This document shows, piece by piece, positions 50,942-59,525 of a DNA stretch of 64,000 nt. Source of the stretch: Streptomyces harbinensis (GTDB lineage Bacteria; Actinomycetota; Actinomycetes; Streptomycetales; Streptomycetaceae); assembly GCF_900116145.1 (NCBI RefSeq), contig NZ_FPAB01000003.1, positions 724,351-788,350 of the forward strand, written 5' to 3'. The notes below the pieces were generated by a model, which did not search any database, was not told the DNA's origin, and saw nothing but the letters and a program-made list of their open reading frames with translations. Numbering within the stretch: the first letter of the stretch is position 1; each line of letters starts with the position of its first letter. The position numbers and the translations under genes were made by a program.

Positions 50942-52139
50942 AGCTCTCGGCGTCCGCCGCCTCCACTTCCTCCCGGGTGATCCCCAGCAGGTACAGCACC
51001 GTGTCCAGGAACGGCACGCTCAGCGCCGTGTGCGCCGCCTGCCGCACCAGCGGCTTCGCATTGAACGCCACCCCGAGACCGGCCGCGTTCAGCATGTCCA
51101 GATCGTTCGCGCCGTCCCCGATCGCCACCGTCTGCGCCAGCGGCACCCCCGCCGACGCCGCGAACCGGCGCAGCAGCCGCGCCTTGCCCGCCCGGTCCAC
51201 GATCTCCCCGGTCACCCGGCCGGTCAGCCGGCCGTCCACGATCTCCAGCGTGTTCGCCGCGGCGAAGTCCAGCCCCAGCTGCTCCGCCAGCGCGTCCGTC
51301 ACCTGCGTGAAGCCACCCGAGACCACCCCCACCTGGTAGCCCAGCCGCTTGAGCGTACGGATCAGGGTCCGCGCCCCGGGGGTCAGCCGCACCTCCGCGC
51401 GCACCTTGTCCACCACCGACGCGTCCAGACCCGCCAGCAGCGCCACCCGGGCGTGCAGCGACTCCTCGAAGTCCAGCTCCCCGCGCATCGCCGCCGCCGT
51501 CACCTCGGCGACCTTCTCCTCGCAGCCGGCATGCGCCGCGAACAGCTCGATGACCTCGTCCTGGATCAGCGTCGAGTCGACATCCATGACCACCAGGCGC
51601 TGCGCCCGCCGGGACAGCCCCGCCGACACCACCGCCACGTCTATCGACCGCACGGCCGCCTCGGTCGCCAGCTCCGTGCGCAGCCGCTCGGTCGGCACCC
51701 CGGAGACATTGAACTCGACCGCCGTCACCGGGTACTTCGCCAGCCGGAAGATCCGGTCGATGTTGCCGCCGCAGCCGGTGATCCGGGCCGCGATCGCCGC
51801 CGTGTTCTCCGCGTTCAGCGGGTTGCCCAGCACCGTTACATGGGAGCGGCCACTGCCCCGGGCCGGGTTGTCGCCGAGCCCCGAGATGATCTCGGCCTGC
51901 ATCCCAAGACCCTCGGCCCAGCCGTGCACCGTGGCGCGCAGCTCGCCCTCGGAACCGGAACCGCCGGCCGGCGCGCTCACCAGGGCGCACAGCACGATGC
52001 GCCCCCGCGTCACCACCTGCTCGATGTCGATGACCGTCACATGAAAGGCGGCGAGCGTCTCGAAGAGACCGGCGGTCAGACCCGGCCGGTCCCTCCCGAA
52101 GATCTTCACCAGCAGCGTGGGCGTCTGTGCGGGGATCAT
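50940..52139 (-). CDS. serB: Phosphoserine phosphatase SerB
   Basis: A 399-residue enzyme, last step of serine synthesis. Two N-terminal ACT-type regions (TLLVKIFGRDRPGLTAGLFE, SHVTVLGNPLNAENTAAIAA) suggest amino-acid feedback. The C-terminal HAD domain has the nucleophile in VVMDVDSTLIQDE, motif II in VGVVSGGFTQV and motif IV in AIGDGANDLDML. The ATG at 52139 is chosen as it gives the usual short N-terminus; a -10-like TACCGT lies 10 nt upstream. An ATG 15 codons earlier is also in frame. Confidence 0.92.
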   Translation of the reverse strand: MIPAQTPTLLVKIFGRDRPGLTAGLFETLAAFHVTVIDIEQVVTRGRIVLCALVSAPAGGSGSEGELRATVHGWAEGLGMQAEIISGLGDNPARGSGRSHVTVLGNPLNAENTAAIAARITGCGGNIDRIFRLAKYPVTAVEFNVSGVPTERLRTELATEAAVRSIDVAVVSAGLSRRAQRLVVMDVDSTLIQDEVIELFAAHAGCEEKVAEVTAAAMRGELDFEESLHARVALLAGLDASVVDKVRAEVRLTPGARTLIRTLKRLGYQVGVVSGGFTQVTDALAEQLGLDFAAANTLEIVDGRLTGRVTGEIVDRAGKARLLRRFAASAGVPLAQTVAIGDGANDLDMLNAAGLGVAFNAKPLVRQAAHTALSVPFLDTVLYLLGITREEVEAADAES

Positions 52140-52330
52140 GGTGCGCACCACGGTAGTCGCTCCCGGTAGCCGGGGTATGGCCATCGGCCGCCGTGCGGGC
52201 GAACGGAGAGGAAGGTCACAGAGATGCCGACGCTTCGCACCAGCTCCGTGACTATCCGGGCCCCGCTTTCCGTTTCCGGCCCGGGACTGGAATAGTGCCT
52301 GGACGATGGTCGACCATCTCGAACCCTCCT

Positions 52331-52364
52331 CTGGGGGTACCTCCCGGCCGGAGGCTGGGGGAGG
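52331..52364 (+). repeat. Streptomyces-type GC-rich intergenic repeat element
   Basis: The stretch combines CTGGGGGTACCTCCC with GGCCGGAGGCTGGGGGAGG and contains a CCTCC/GGAGG hairpin. Very similar units recur between genes in many Streptomyces genomes, as I recall. It lies 33 bp before the FHA-ABC start. Confidence 0.5.
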
Positions 52365-52396
52365 GCCGGTCGGGGGACAACTTTGTGGGGCATGGA

Positions 52397-54868
52397 GTGC
52401 CAGAACTCGTACTCGAACTGAACGGACAGACCTGGTCGTTGGACCCGACCCGGTCGTACAGCGTGGGGCGGGATCCGCAGGGCGACCTCGTCCTGCAGGA
52501 CGCGCGGGTCTCCTGGCGGCACGCCACCGTGCGCTGGGGCGGCCAGAACTGGATCCTGGAGGACCACGGCAGCACCAACGGAACCTACGCCCAGGGCCAG
52601 CGGGTCCAGGAGCTGCCGCTGGGCCCGGGTTCGGTCGTCCACCTGGGCAACGCCACCGACGGGCCGCGGCTCACCTTCTCGGGAACCGCGCCCGCACCGC
52701 ACCAGCAGGAGGCGCAGCACCAGCACCAGTACCAGCCGCAGTCGCAGCCGCAGCAGCAGGGGTTCGGCGCCCCGGTGCCCGCCATGGCCGGCGGCCCGCC
52801 CGCCATGCCGCCCCACCAGCCCGGCGCCGACCCGGCCGGGGCGGGCGGTGACCGCAGCGCCACCACGTTCCACCACCTGGCCGTCGGCCAGGTCACCCGC
52901 ATCGGCCGCGCGCTGGAGAACGAACTGGTGGTCTCCGACCTCCAGGTCTCCCGCCACCACGCCGAATTCCTGGCCCACCCGGACGGCCGCTACGAGCTGC
53001 ACGACCTCGGCAGCCACAACGGCACGTACGTCAACGGCCAGCGGATGGACAAGAACGGCCGCCGCTACCTCGGCCAGAACGACACCGTCGGCATCGGCCA
53101 CTCCACCTTCCGGCTGGTCGGCGACCAGCTCCAGGAGTACGTCGACACCGGTGAGGTCTCCTTCTCGGCCCGCCACCTGACCGTCCAGGTCAACAACGGC
53201 CGCACCACCATCCTCAACGACGTCTCCTTCGGCGTCCCCGAGAAGTCGCTGATCGGCGTCATCGGCCCCTCCGGCTCCGGCAAGTCCACCCTGCTGCGCG
53301 CCCTCACCGGCTACCGCCCCGCCACCTACGGCGAGGTGCTGTACGACCACCGCAACCTGTACACGCACTTCGCCGAGCTGCGGCACCGCATCGGGCTCGT
53401 CCCCCAGGACGACATCCTCCACAAGGAACTGCCCATCCGGCAGGCCCTGCGGCTCGCCGCCCAGCTCCGCTTCCCCGGCGACGTCGCCGAGGCCGAGCGC
53501 AACGCCCGGGTCGAGGAGGTGCTGCGCGAACTCAAGCTCGACGTGCACGCCACCAAGCGCATCTCCTCGCTCTCCGGCGGCCAGCGCAAGCGCGTCTCGG
53601 TCGCCCTCGAACTGCTCACCAAGCCGTCGCTGATCTTCCTGGACGAGCCCACCTCGGGCCTCGACCCGGGCATGGACCGCGACGTGATGCAGCTGCTGCG
53701 CGGCCTGGCCGACGACGGCCGCACCGTCCTGGTCGTCACCCACTCGGTCGCCGAGCTGGGCCTGTGCGACCGGGTGCTGGTCATGGCCCCCGGCGGCGGC
53801 GTCGCCTACTTCGGTCCGCCGGACGAGGCCCTGAACTTCTTCGGCTACGACAACTGGGCCGACGTCTTCTCCGCGTTCGAGAACTACCGCGACTACGACT
53901 GGATGGGCCGCTGGCGCGGCTCGCAGCACTACCAGATATACGCGGCCGACCTGGACGCCGTGCAGCCCCAGGCCGCCAACTTCCAGCCGGTCGCGGCAGC
54001 GGCCGAGCAGAAGGCCCAGACCTGGAGCTCCCAGGTGTGGACCCTGATGCGCAGATACGCGGCGGTGATCTTCGCCGACAAGGGCTTCCTCGGCCTCACC
54101 GTCGCCCTGCCCATCATCCTCGGCGCGGTCTCCCTGGCCATCCCCGCCGACTACGGACTCGGCTACGGCCGACCCGAGAGCGGCGGCCGCAACGGCCAGG
54201 CCAGCATCATCCTGCTGGTCCTCGTCGTCGGCATGTGCTTCGCCGGCGCCGCCAACGCGGTCCGGGAACTCATCAAGGAACGGGTGATCTACGAACGCGA
54301 ACGCGCGGTCGGCCTCTCCCGCTCCGCGTATCTGATGTCCAAGGTCTTCGTGCTGGGCATCGTCACCGTCTTCCAGGCCGCCATCCTGTGCGCCATCGGC
54401 TTCCTGCCCCGCGAGATGCCCGCCGAGGGCGTGCTCTTCACCAGCTCTCCCGCGCTGGAGATGACCCTGGTGATCATGGTCCTGGGCTGCACCTCCATGA
54501 TGATCGGCCTGGTCATCTCCTCGCTGGTGCGCACCTCCGAGATGACCATGCCGCTGCTGGTGATGATCGCCGTCGTCCAGCTCGTCTTCACCGGCGCGCT
54601 CTTCGAGGTCCACGGCAAGCTCGGCGTCGAACAGCTCGCCTGGCTGATGCCCTCCCGCTGGGCTCTGGCCGGCACCGCCACCACCGCCGACCTCAACACC
54701 CTCACCGCCTCCGTCACCGACCCGGACGCCTCCGGCGACCCGCTGTGGAACCACGCGGCCGGCTGGTGGCTCCTGGACGTCAGCATGCTCCTCGCCCTCG
54801 GCGTCGCCTGCGGCTTCCTGGTGATGAAGTTCCTGCGCCGCCACGAGCCCGAGGTCATGCGCGACTGA
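52397..54868 (+). CDS. FHA-ABC fusion transporter (Rv1747-like)
   Basis: An 823-residue protein of the Mycobacterium Rv1747 type. Order: FHA domain 1 (about 1-95; VGRD near 23, GSTNGTY at 58-64), a Gln/His-rich linker (102-122), FHA domain 2 (about 155-245; IGR at 169, SRHHAEF, GSHNGTYVNG at 205-214), an ABC ATPase (Walker A GPSGSGKST at 290-298, LSGGQRKR at 392, Walker B LIFLDEP), then a six-helix ABC-2 permease. FHA domains bind phosphothreonine, so activity is probably set by Ser/Thr kinases. The GTG at 52397 follows GGGG. No kinase gene is adjacent. The exported substrate is unknown. Confidence 0.9.
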   Translation: MPELVLELNGQTWSLDPTRSYSVGRDPQGDLVLQDARVSWRHATVRWGGQNWILEDHGSTNGTYAQGQRVQELPLGPGSVVHLGNATDGPRLTFSGTAPAPHQQEAQHQHQYQPQSQPQQQGFGAPVPAMAGGPPAMPPHQPGADPAGAGGDRSATTFHHLAVGQVTRIGRALENELVVSDLQVSRHHAEFLAHPDGRYELHDLGSHNGTYVNGQRMDKNGRRYLGQNDTVGIGHSTFRLVGDQLQEYVDTGEVSFSARHLTVQVNNGRTTILNDVSFGVPEKSLIGVIGPSGSGKSTLLRALTGYRPATYGEVLYDHRNLYTHFAELRHRIGLVPQDDILHKELPIRQALRLAAQLRFPGDVAEAERNARVEEVLRELKLDVHATKRISSLSGGQRKRVSVALELLTKPSLIFLDEPTSGLDPGMDRDVMQLLRGLADDGRTVLVVTHSVAELGLCDRVLVMAPGGGVAYFGPPDEALNFFGYDNWADVFSAFENYRDYDWMGRWRGSQHYQIYAADLDAVQPQAANFQPVAAAAEQKAQTWSSQVWTLMRRYAAVIFADKGFLGLTVALPIILGAVSLAIPADYGLGYGRPESGGRNGQASIILLVLVVGMCFAGAANAVRELIKERVIYERERAVGLSRSAYLMSKVFVLGIVTVFQAAILCAIGFLPREMPAEGVLFTSSPALEMTLVIMVLGCTSMMIGLVISSLVRTSEMTMPLLVMIAVVQLVFTGALFEVHGKLGVEQLAWLMPSRWALAGTATTADLNTLTASVTDPDASGDPLWNHAAGWWLLDVSMLLALGVACGFLVMKFLRRHEPEVMRD

Positions 54869-54902
54869 CCCCGGCCCACCCGCACCACCCGCACCACCCG
54901 AC

Positions 54903-54944
54903 CGACGGTGGTGGCACCCCGGACCCGGGGCGCCACCACCGTCG
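54903..54944 (+). terminator. Terminator after the FHA-ABC gene
   Basis: A perfect 13-bp stem (54903-54915 with 54932-54944), with a nested CCCCG/CGGGG pairing in the loop, starts 34 nt after the stop. Confidence 0.8.
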
Positions 54945-55044
54945 TCGCGTACCGGGGCCCGCCGCCCGCGTCCGTCACGGGACCTAGGACCGGCGACGCA
55001 CCCGCCACCCGCCCGGGACCGATCCGCGCACCGCCCCCCACCGG

Positions 55045-55050
55045 TACCGT
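55045..55050 (+). promoter_or_regulatory. -10 box of the histidine kinase gene (leaderless start)
   Basis: TACCGT ends exactly 6 nt before the ATG at 55057 (TCCCCC between), with no ribosome site. Confidence 0.5.
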
Positions 55051-55056
55051 TCCCCC

Positions 55057-56217
55057 ATGGTCAGAAGAACCGGCCTGGCCGCCGTCAGCGCCGCCCTGCT
55101 CGCCATGAACCGCACCCTGGAGGTGCGCGACGTGCTGCAGACCATCGTCTCCAGCGCCCGCGAGCTGCTCGACGCCCGCTACGCCGCCCTGGGCGTCCCC
55201 GACGGCGCCGGCGGCTTCGCCCAGTTCATCGTCGACGGCGTCAGCGACCGCCAGTGGAAGGCCATCGGCCCGCTGCCCCGCCAGCACGGCATCCTCGCCG
55301 CCATGCTGCACGACGCCACCCCCGTACGCCTCGACGACGTCCGCCAGGACCCGCGCTTCGAGGGCTGGCCCGCCGCCCACCCCGAGATGTCCGACTTCCT
55401 CGGCATGCCCATCGCCGACGGCGACGAGGTCCTCGGCGCCCTCTTCCTCGCCACCAAACGCTGCACCCCCGAGCAGCGCCGGGCCGCCGGCGGCGGCTGC
55501 GCCTTCACCGAGGAGGACGAGGAACTGCTCGGCATCCTCGCCCAGCACGCCGCCATCGCCCTCACCAACGCCCGGCTCTACGAACGCAGCCGCGAACTCA
55601 CCATCGCCGACGAACGCGCCCGGCTCGCCCACGAACTCCACGACGCCGTCGCCCAGAAACTCTTCTCCCTGCGGCTCACCGCCCAGGCCGCCGCCACCCT
55701 CATGGACCGCGACCCCGTCCGCGCCCGCAGTGAACTGCGCCAGGTCACCCGCCTGGCCGCCGAGGCCACCGACGAACTGCGCGCCGCCGTCATCGAACTG
55801 CGCCCCGCCGCCCTGGAGGAGGACGGCCTGGCCGCCACCCTGCGCGCCCAGATCCAGGTCCTGGACCGCGCCCACCCGGCCCGGGTCACCCTGGAGGCGG
55901 GCGACGCCAAACCCCTGCCGGCCGCCCAGGAGGAGGCCCTGCTGCGCGTCGCCCAGGAAGCCCTGCACAACGCGCTGCGGCACGCCGCCGCCGACCGGGT
56001 CACCGTCAGCCTCGGCCCGCCCCCGGCTGGCGGCGGCGCCGTCCTGCGGATCACCGACGACGGGGCCGGCTTCGACCCCGAGGCGGTGCGCGGCGCCGGC
56101 CGCCACCTGGGCCTGGTCTCCATGCGCGACCGGGCCCAGGCGGTGGGCGGCACGCTCACCGTGCGCTCGGCGCCCGGAGCGGGCACCGTCATCGAGATGG
56201 AGGTACCCGGTGTCTGA
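55057..56217 (+). CDS. GAF-domain sensor histidine kinase
   Basis: A 386-residue cytoplasmic kinase with no membrane helices. A GAF domain at about residues 20-175 (LDARYAALGVPDGAGGFAQF, then FLGMPIADGDEVLGALFLA) precedes a HisKA_3 dimer domain with the phosphorylated histidine H195 in ARLAHELHDAVAQ, and a HATPase domain (QEALHNALRHAAADRV, ITDDGAGFD). This is the NarL-type architecture seen in DevS/DosT-like kinases, though no haem ligand can be assigned from the sequence. It overlaps the response regulator gene by 8 bp. Confidence 0.9.
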   Translation: MVRRTGLAAVSAALLAMNRTLEVRDVLQTIVSSARELLDARYAALGVPDGAGGFAQFIVDGVSDRQWKAIGPLPRQHGILAAMLHDATPVRLDDVRQDPRFEGWPAAHPEMSDFLGMPIADGDEVLGALFLATKRCTPEQRRAAGGGCAFTEEDEELLGILAQHAAIALTNARLYERSRELTIADERARLAHELHDAVAQKLFSLRLTAQAAATLMDRDPVRARSELRQVTRLAAEATDELRAAVIELRPAALEEDGLAATLRAQIQVLDRAHPARVTLEAGDAKPLPAAQEEALLRVAQEALHNALRHAAADRVTVSLGPPPAGGGAVLRITDDGAGFDPEAVRGAGRHLGLVSMRDRAQAVGGTLTVRSAPGAGTVIEMEVPGV

Positions 56218-56851
56218 GGTCATCCGTGTGCTGCTGGTCGACGACCACCAGGTCGTCCGGCGCGGGCTGCGCACCTTCCTGGAGATCCAGGACGACATCG
56301 AGGTGGTGGGGGAGGCCGCCGACGGGCCGGCCGGGGTGGCGCTCGCCGAGGAACTGCGCCCCGACGTGGTGCTCATGGACGTCAAGATGCCCGGCGGCGA
56401 CGGCGTGGAGGCGCTGCGCAAGCTGCGGGACCTCGGCAACCCGGCCCGGGTCCTCATCGTCACCAGCTTCACCGAGCAGCGCACCGTGGTCCCCGCGCTG
56501 CGCGCCGGGGCGGCCGGCTACGTCCACAAGGACATCGATCCGACCGCGCTGGCCGGGGCGATCCGCTCGGTGCACGCCGGCCATGTGCTGCTCCAGCCGG
56601 AGGTGGCGGGGGCGCTGCTGGCGCAGGAGACCCCGTACGGCGGCAGTGGCCGGGGCGGGCAGCTCACCGAGCGGGAGCGGGAGGTGCTGGCGCTGATCGC
56701 GCGGGGCCGCTCCAACCGGGAGATCGCCCGCGATCTGGTGCTGTCGGAGAAGACCGTGAAGACGCACGTCTCCAACATCCTGATGAAGCTGGATCTCGCG
56801 GACCGCACCCAGGCGGCGCTGTGGGCGGTACGGCACGGCGTCGCCGACTGA
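56210..56851 (+). CDS. NarL-type response regulator
   Basis: A 213-residue regulator, partner of the kinase just upstream. The receiver domain has acidic DD at 11-12, the phospho-acceptor D57 in VVLMDVKMPGGDG and the lysine of GYVHKDI. The C-terminal LuxR helix-turn-helix is LTEREREVLALIARGRSNRE with SEKTVKTHVSNIL. The GTG at 56210 has GGAGG 6 nt upstream, inside the kinase gene. Target genes are unknown; chaplin genes follow but a link is not shown. Confidence 0.92.
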   Translation: MSEVIRVLLVDDHQVVRRGLRTFLEIQDDIEVVGEAADGPAGVALAEELRPDVVLMDVKMPGGDGVEALRKLRDLGNPARVLIVTSFTEQRTVVPALRAGAAGYVHKDIDPTALAGAIRSVHAGHVLLQPEVAGALLAQETPYGGSGRGGQLTEREREVLALIARGRSNREIARDLVLSEKTVKTHVSNILMKLDLADRTQAALWAVRHGVAD

Positions 56852-56863
56852 CGGCGGCGCCCG

Positions 56864-56880
56864 GCCGGCGGACCGCCGGC
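56864..56880 (+). terminator. Hairpin after the response regulator gene
   Basis: GCCGGCGG and CCGCCGGC are perfectly complementary around one base, 12 nt after the stop. The innermost pairs cannot form, leaving a short GC stem. Confidence 0.4.
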
Positions 56881-56979
56881 GTGCGACAGGCGTTCGAGCA
56901 GCGCCAGGATTCATTCGGTCGGGTGGTTGTCCCCCACATGGCGGAACCCGTTCGGCGGTGGCGCGTTTCCCAGGGCGTG

Positions 56980-56999
56980 CCACGGCCGACCGGCCGTGG
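56980..56999 (+). promoter_or_regulatory. Hairpin in the chpE 5' region
   Basis: CCACGGCCG and CGGCCGTGG (9-bp arms, 2-nt centre) form a palindrome 21 nt before the chpE start and just upstream of its AAAGG ribosome site. It may be a 5'UTR stem or an operator. Confidence 0.4.
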
Positions 57000-57020
57000 C
57001 GGAGTCCGAAAGGTATCCGC

Positions 57021-57260
57021 ATGAACAACATGAAGAAGATCGCCGTCGTTTCCGCCGTGGCCGGCGGTATCGCCGCCGCCGGTGCCGGGGTGGCCTCCGC
57101 CGCCGCCGGTGCCCACGGCGACGCGGTGCACTCGCCCGGTGTCATCTCCGGCAACGTCGTCGAGGCCCCGATCCACGTCCCGGTCAACGTCGTCGGCAAC
57201 ACCGTCAACGTGATCGGCCTGCTCAACCCGGCGTTCGGCAACTTCGGCCTGGCCCACTGA
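57021..57260 (+). CDS. chpE: Short chaplin without cysteines (ChpE-like)
   Basis: A 79-residue secreted amyloid-forming surface protein that lowers surface tension so hyphae can grow into the air. The signal peptide covers about residues 1-27 (MKKIAVVSAVAGGIAAAGAG, cut near ASA). One chaplin domain follows: HSPGVISGNVVEAPIHVPVN then VVGNTVNVIGLLNPAFGN. The two cysteines found in most chaplins are absent, as in S. coelicolor ChpE, which it also resembles at its end (FGLAH). AAAGG precedes the ATG. A second cysteine-free chaplin follows. Confidence 0.92.
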   Translation: MNNMKKIAVVSAVAGGIAAAGAGVASAAAGAHGDAVHSPGVISGNVVEAPIHVPVNVVGNTVNVIGLLNPAFGNFGLAH

Positions 57261-57346
57261 CCCACGGGCACCGCCTCCTGAGGACGGGCGGCCGCGCACG
57301 CAGCTGATCGGCCTATTGCGCCGAACGGCGGTTATCACCCGGCGCC

Positions 57347-57365
57347 CCGTGTCATCCGGACACGG
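57347..57365 (+). promoter_or_regulatory. Hairpin upstream of the second chaplin
   Basis: CCGTGTC (57347-57353) pairs with GACACGG (57359-57365) around ATCCG, 71 nt before the start of the second chaplin. Confidence 0.35.
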
Positions 57366-57436
57366 ACCGCGTTGTGCAGCGCGTGGCTCTTCCGTCGGAG
57401 CCACCCCAGAGAACCGTCCCAGGAGGATCGCACGTC

Positions 57437-57682
57437 ATGAACACTGCGAAGAAGGCCGCCTTCGTGCTTGCCGCCGCCGGTGTCGCCGTCGGCAGTGCCG
57501 CCGGTCTGGCCGCCGCCCACGACGGGGCGAGCGCCAAGGCCAAGGCCGTGCACTCGCCCGGTGTCATCTCCGGCAACATCGTTCAGATCCCGGTGGATGT
57601 GCCGATCAACATCGTCGGCAACACCCTGAACGTGGTCGGTCTGCTGAACCCGGCGTTCGGCAACGTCGGCGCCATCGTCTGA
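57437..57682 (+). CDS. Second short chaplin without cysteines
   Basis: An 81-residue chaplin: signal peptide (KAAFVLAAAGVAVGSAAGLA, cut near AAA), then a lysine-containing spacer and one chaplin domain (HSPGVISGNIVQIPVDVPIN, IVGNTLNVVGLLNPAFGN). It also lacks both cysteines, so no disulphide can form, and ends in VGAIV. The domain is close to that of the chaplin 176 bp upstream, pointing to tandem duplication. AGGAGG lies 10 nt before the ATG. A terminator follows. Confidence 0.92.
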   Translation: MNTAKKAAFVLAAAGVAVGSAAGLAAAHDGASAKAKAVHSPGVISGNIVQIPVDVPINIVGNTLNVVGLLNPAFGNVGAIV

Positions 57683-57698
57683 CGCCACCCCCACGGTC

Positions 57699-57738
57699 AT
57701 CACGGCCCCGCGGACCCCATCCCCCGCGGGGCCGTGAT
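57699..57738. terminator. Terminator after the chaplins
   Basis: A perfect 15-bp stem (ATCACGGCCCCGCGG at 57699-57713 with 57724-57738) lies between the chaplin and the convergent next gene. Confidence 0.82.
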
Positions 57739-57771
57739 CCATGTCCCGGCCCCGCCGCGGCCCCGCCCGGC

Positions 57772-58587
57772 TCAGCCGCGCTGCCGCTCCAGCTCCTCCG
57801 CGTACGCGTTGTACGCCGCCACCCGCGCCCGCCGCGCCGCCCGCTCCACCGGCCGCAACAGCCGGTCCCGCGCCGCGATCTCCGCCGCGCTCACCGCGCC
57901 ACCGTGCTCACCGCCCCCGGCCAGCTCCACCAGACCGGCCACCCGCCGCGCCAGCTCCAGCACCCGCGCCGCCCGCGGCGGATACCCCGGCGCCAGCACC
58001 TGCCGCCCGCGCTCCATCCGCGCCCGGTACGCGTCCAGCCGTGCCCGGGTGGCCGGCCCCGCACCCGCCACGTCCAGCATCGCCAGCGCCTCGGTCGTCT
58101 CCCGCAACACCTCGTTCAGCTCACGCTCCGCCTCACCCAGCGACGGCACGTCCGCCGGCGGCGCCTGCCGCACCGCGGAGCAGCGCCACACCACCCGGGT
58201 CAGCACATCACCGGCCGCACCGGCCTCGTCCACCTCCGGGATCAGCCCGAGCGCGGGACCCGCCTGCGCGCCCACCCCCGGAGCACCCCCGGCCAGCACC
58301 GCCTCACCGGCCTCCAGCGCCGCCGTGTTGAACTCCGGCGGCCCGCTCAGCCCCAGCGGATGCCCGGGCGCGGGCAGCGCCACCCGCAGCCCCGCCACGC
58401 CCAGCGCCCGCAGCCGGCCGAACGCCAGGGTCAGCGCCACCGGCCCCGGCTCCCCGGGCAGCCCCACCACCCGGTGCGCCGCGTCGTCCCCCACGGCCCG
58501 CACGGCGGCGTCGTCCGGCGACACCAGACCGGCCAGCAGAGCGTTCCCCCAGGCGGCCAGCCGCCCGGCACGAGGTTCTTCGAGCAT
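57772..58587 (-). CDS. Conserved hypothetical protein, 271 aa
   Basis: I recognise no named domain. The 271-residue protein is alanine-, leucine- and arginine-rich and largely helical, with no signal peptide or membrane segment. The N-terminal half (AVGDDAAHRVVGLPGEPGPV, VALTLAFGRLRALGVAGLRV) looks like a folded alpha/beta domain and the C-terminal half (LDAYRARMERGRQVL, RLLRPVERAARRARVAAYNA) like long helices. The ATG at 58587 has TATGCT 6 nt upstream, so it is probably leaderless. It diverges from an ABC ATPase gene. Confidence 0.72.
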   Translation of the reverse strand: MLEEPRAGRLAAWGNALLAGLVSPDDAAVRAVGDDAAHRVVGLPGEPGPVALTLAFGRLRALGVAGLRVALPAPGHPLGLSGPPEFNTAALEAGEAVLAGGAPGVGAQAGPALGLIPEVDEAGAAGDVLTRVVWRCSAVRQAPPADVPSLGEAERELNEVLRETTEALAMLDVAGAGPATRARLDAYRARMERGRQVLAPGYPPRAARVLELARRVAGLVELAGGGEHGGAVSAAEIAARDRLLRPVERAARRARVAAYNAYAEELERQRG

Positions 58588-58593
58588 GGCCTC

Positions 58594-58599
58594 AGCATA
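58594..58599 (-). promoter_or_regulatory. -10 box of the 271-aa protein gene (leaderless start)
   Basis: TATGCT on the minus strand ends exactly 6 nt before the ATG at 58587. Confidence 0.5.
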
Positions 58600-58720
58600 G
58601 GGAAGAGGGCTCAAGGACCCTCCTGGCGCCCGGGACATGACGGGCGTGGCGTAAGTTTTGTTCCGGGGACGTGCCGGAAGGCACCCGGAGGACGGCGACT
58701 GCATTGGGAGAGACCGCGGC

Positions 58721-59512
58721 ATGAGCGATGTACTGGAGCTGGTGGACGTATCCGTGGTCCGCGAAGGCCGCGCTCTGGTGAACCAGGTCTCCTGGTCGGT
58801 CGCCGAAGGCGAACGATGGGTGATCCTGGGTCCCAACGGCGCCGGCAAGACAACCCTGCTGAACATCGCGTCCAGCTACCTCTTCCCCACCTCGGGAAGC
58901 GTCGGGATCCTCGGCGAGAAGCTCGGCGGCGTCGACGTCTTCGAACTCCGCCCCCGCATCGGCATGGCCTCCAGCGCCCTGGCCGGCAAGCTCTCCCAGC
59001 GCGCCACCGTCCTCCAGACGGTGCTCACCGCCGCCTACGGCATGACCGCCGGCTGGCAGGAGCACTACGAGGACGTGGACGAGCGGCGGGCCCGCGCCTT
59101 CCTGGACCGGCTCGGCATGAGCGAACTCCTGGACCGCCGCTTCGGCACCCTCTCCGAGGGCGAGCGCAAGCGCACCCAGATCGCCCGCGCCCTGATGACC
59201 GACCCCGAACTGCTGCTGCTCGACGAGCCCGCCGCCGGGCTCGACCTCGGCGGCCGGGAGGACCTGGTACGCCGCCTCGGCCGGCTCGCCCGCGACCCGT
59301 ACGCGCCCGCGATGATCATGGTCACCCACCATGTCGAGGAGATCGCCCCCGGCTTCACCCACGTCCTGCTCATCCGGCAGGGCAAGGTGCTGGACGCGGG
59401 CCCGGTGGACTCCGTCCTCACCTCCGCCGCCCTCTCGCACTGCTTCGGGCTCCCGCTCATCGTCGAGCGCCAGGGCGACCGCTGGACCGCCCACGGCCTG
59501 CCGCTGACCTGA
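58721..59512 (+). CDS. Stand-alone ABC ATPase (YlmA-like)
   Basis: A 263-residue ABC ATP-binding protein: Walker A GPNGAGKTT near residue 38, signature LSEGERKR, Walker B LLLLDEPAAGLD and switch histidine MVTHHVEE. It resembles YlmA-type ATPases, encoded alone without a permease gene, which is also the case here. The transported substrate, if any, is unknown. The ATG at 58721 has GGGAG 10 nt upstream. NfeD and SPFH genes follow on the same strand after a terminator. Confidence 0.87.
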   Translation: MSDVLELVDVSVVREGRALVNQVSWSVAEGERWVILGPNGAGKTTLLNIASSYLFPTSGSVGILGEKLGGVDVFELRPRIGMASSALAGKLSQRATVLQTVLTAAYGMTAGWQEHYEDVDERRARAFLDRLGMSELLDRRFGTLSEGERKRTQIARALMTDPELLLLDEPAAGLDLGGREDLVRRLGRLARDPYAPAMIMVTHHVEEIAPGFTHVLLIRQGKVLDAGPVDSVLTSAALSHCFGLPLIVERQGDRWTAHGLPLT

Positions 59513-59525
59513 CACCGGAGACGGT

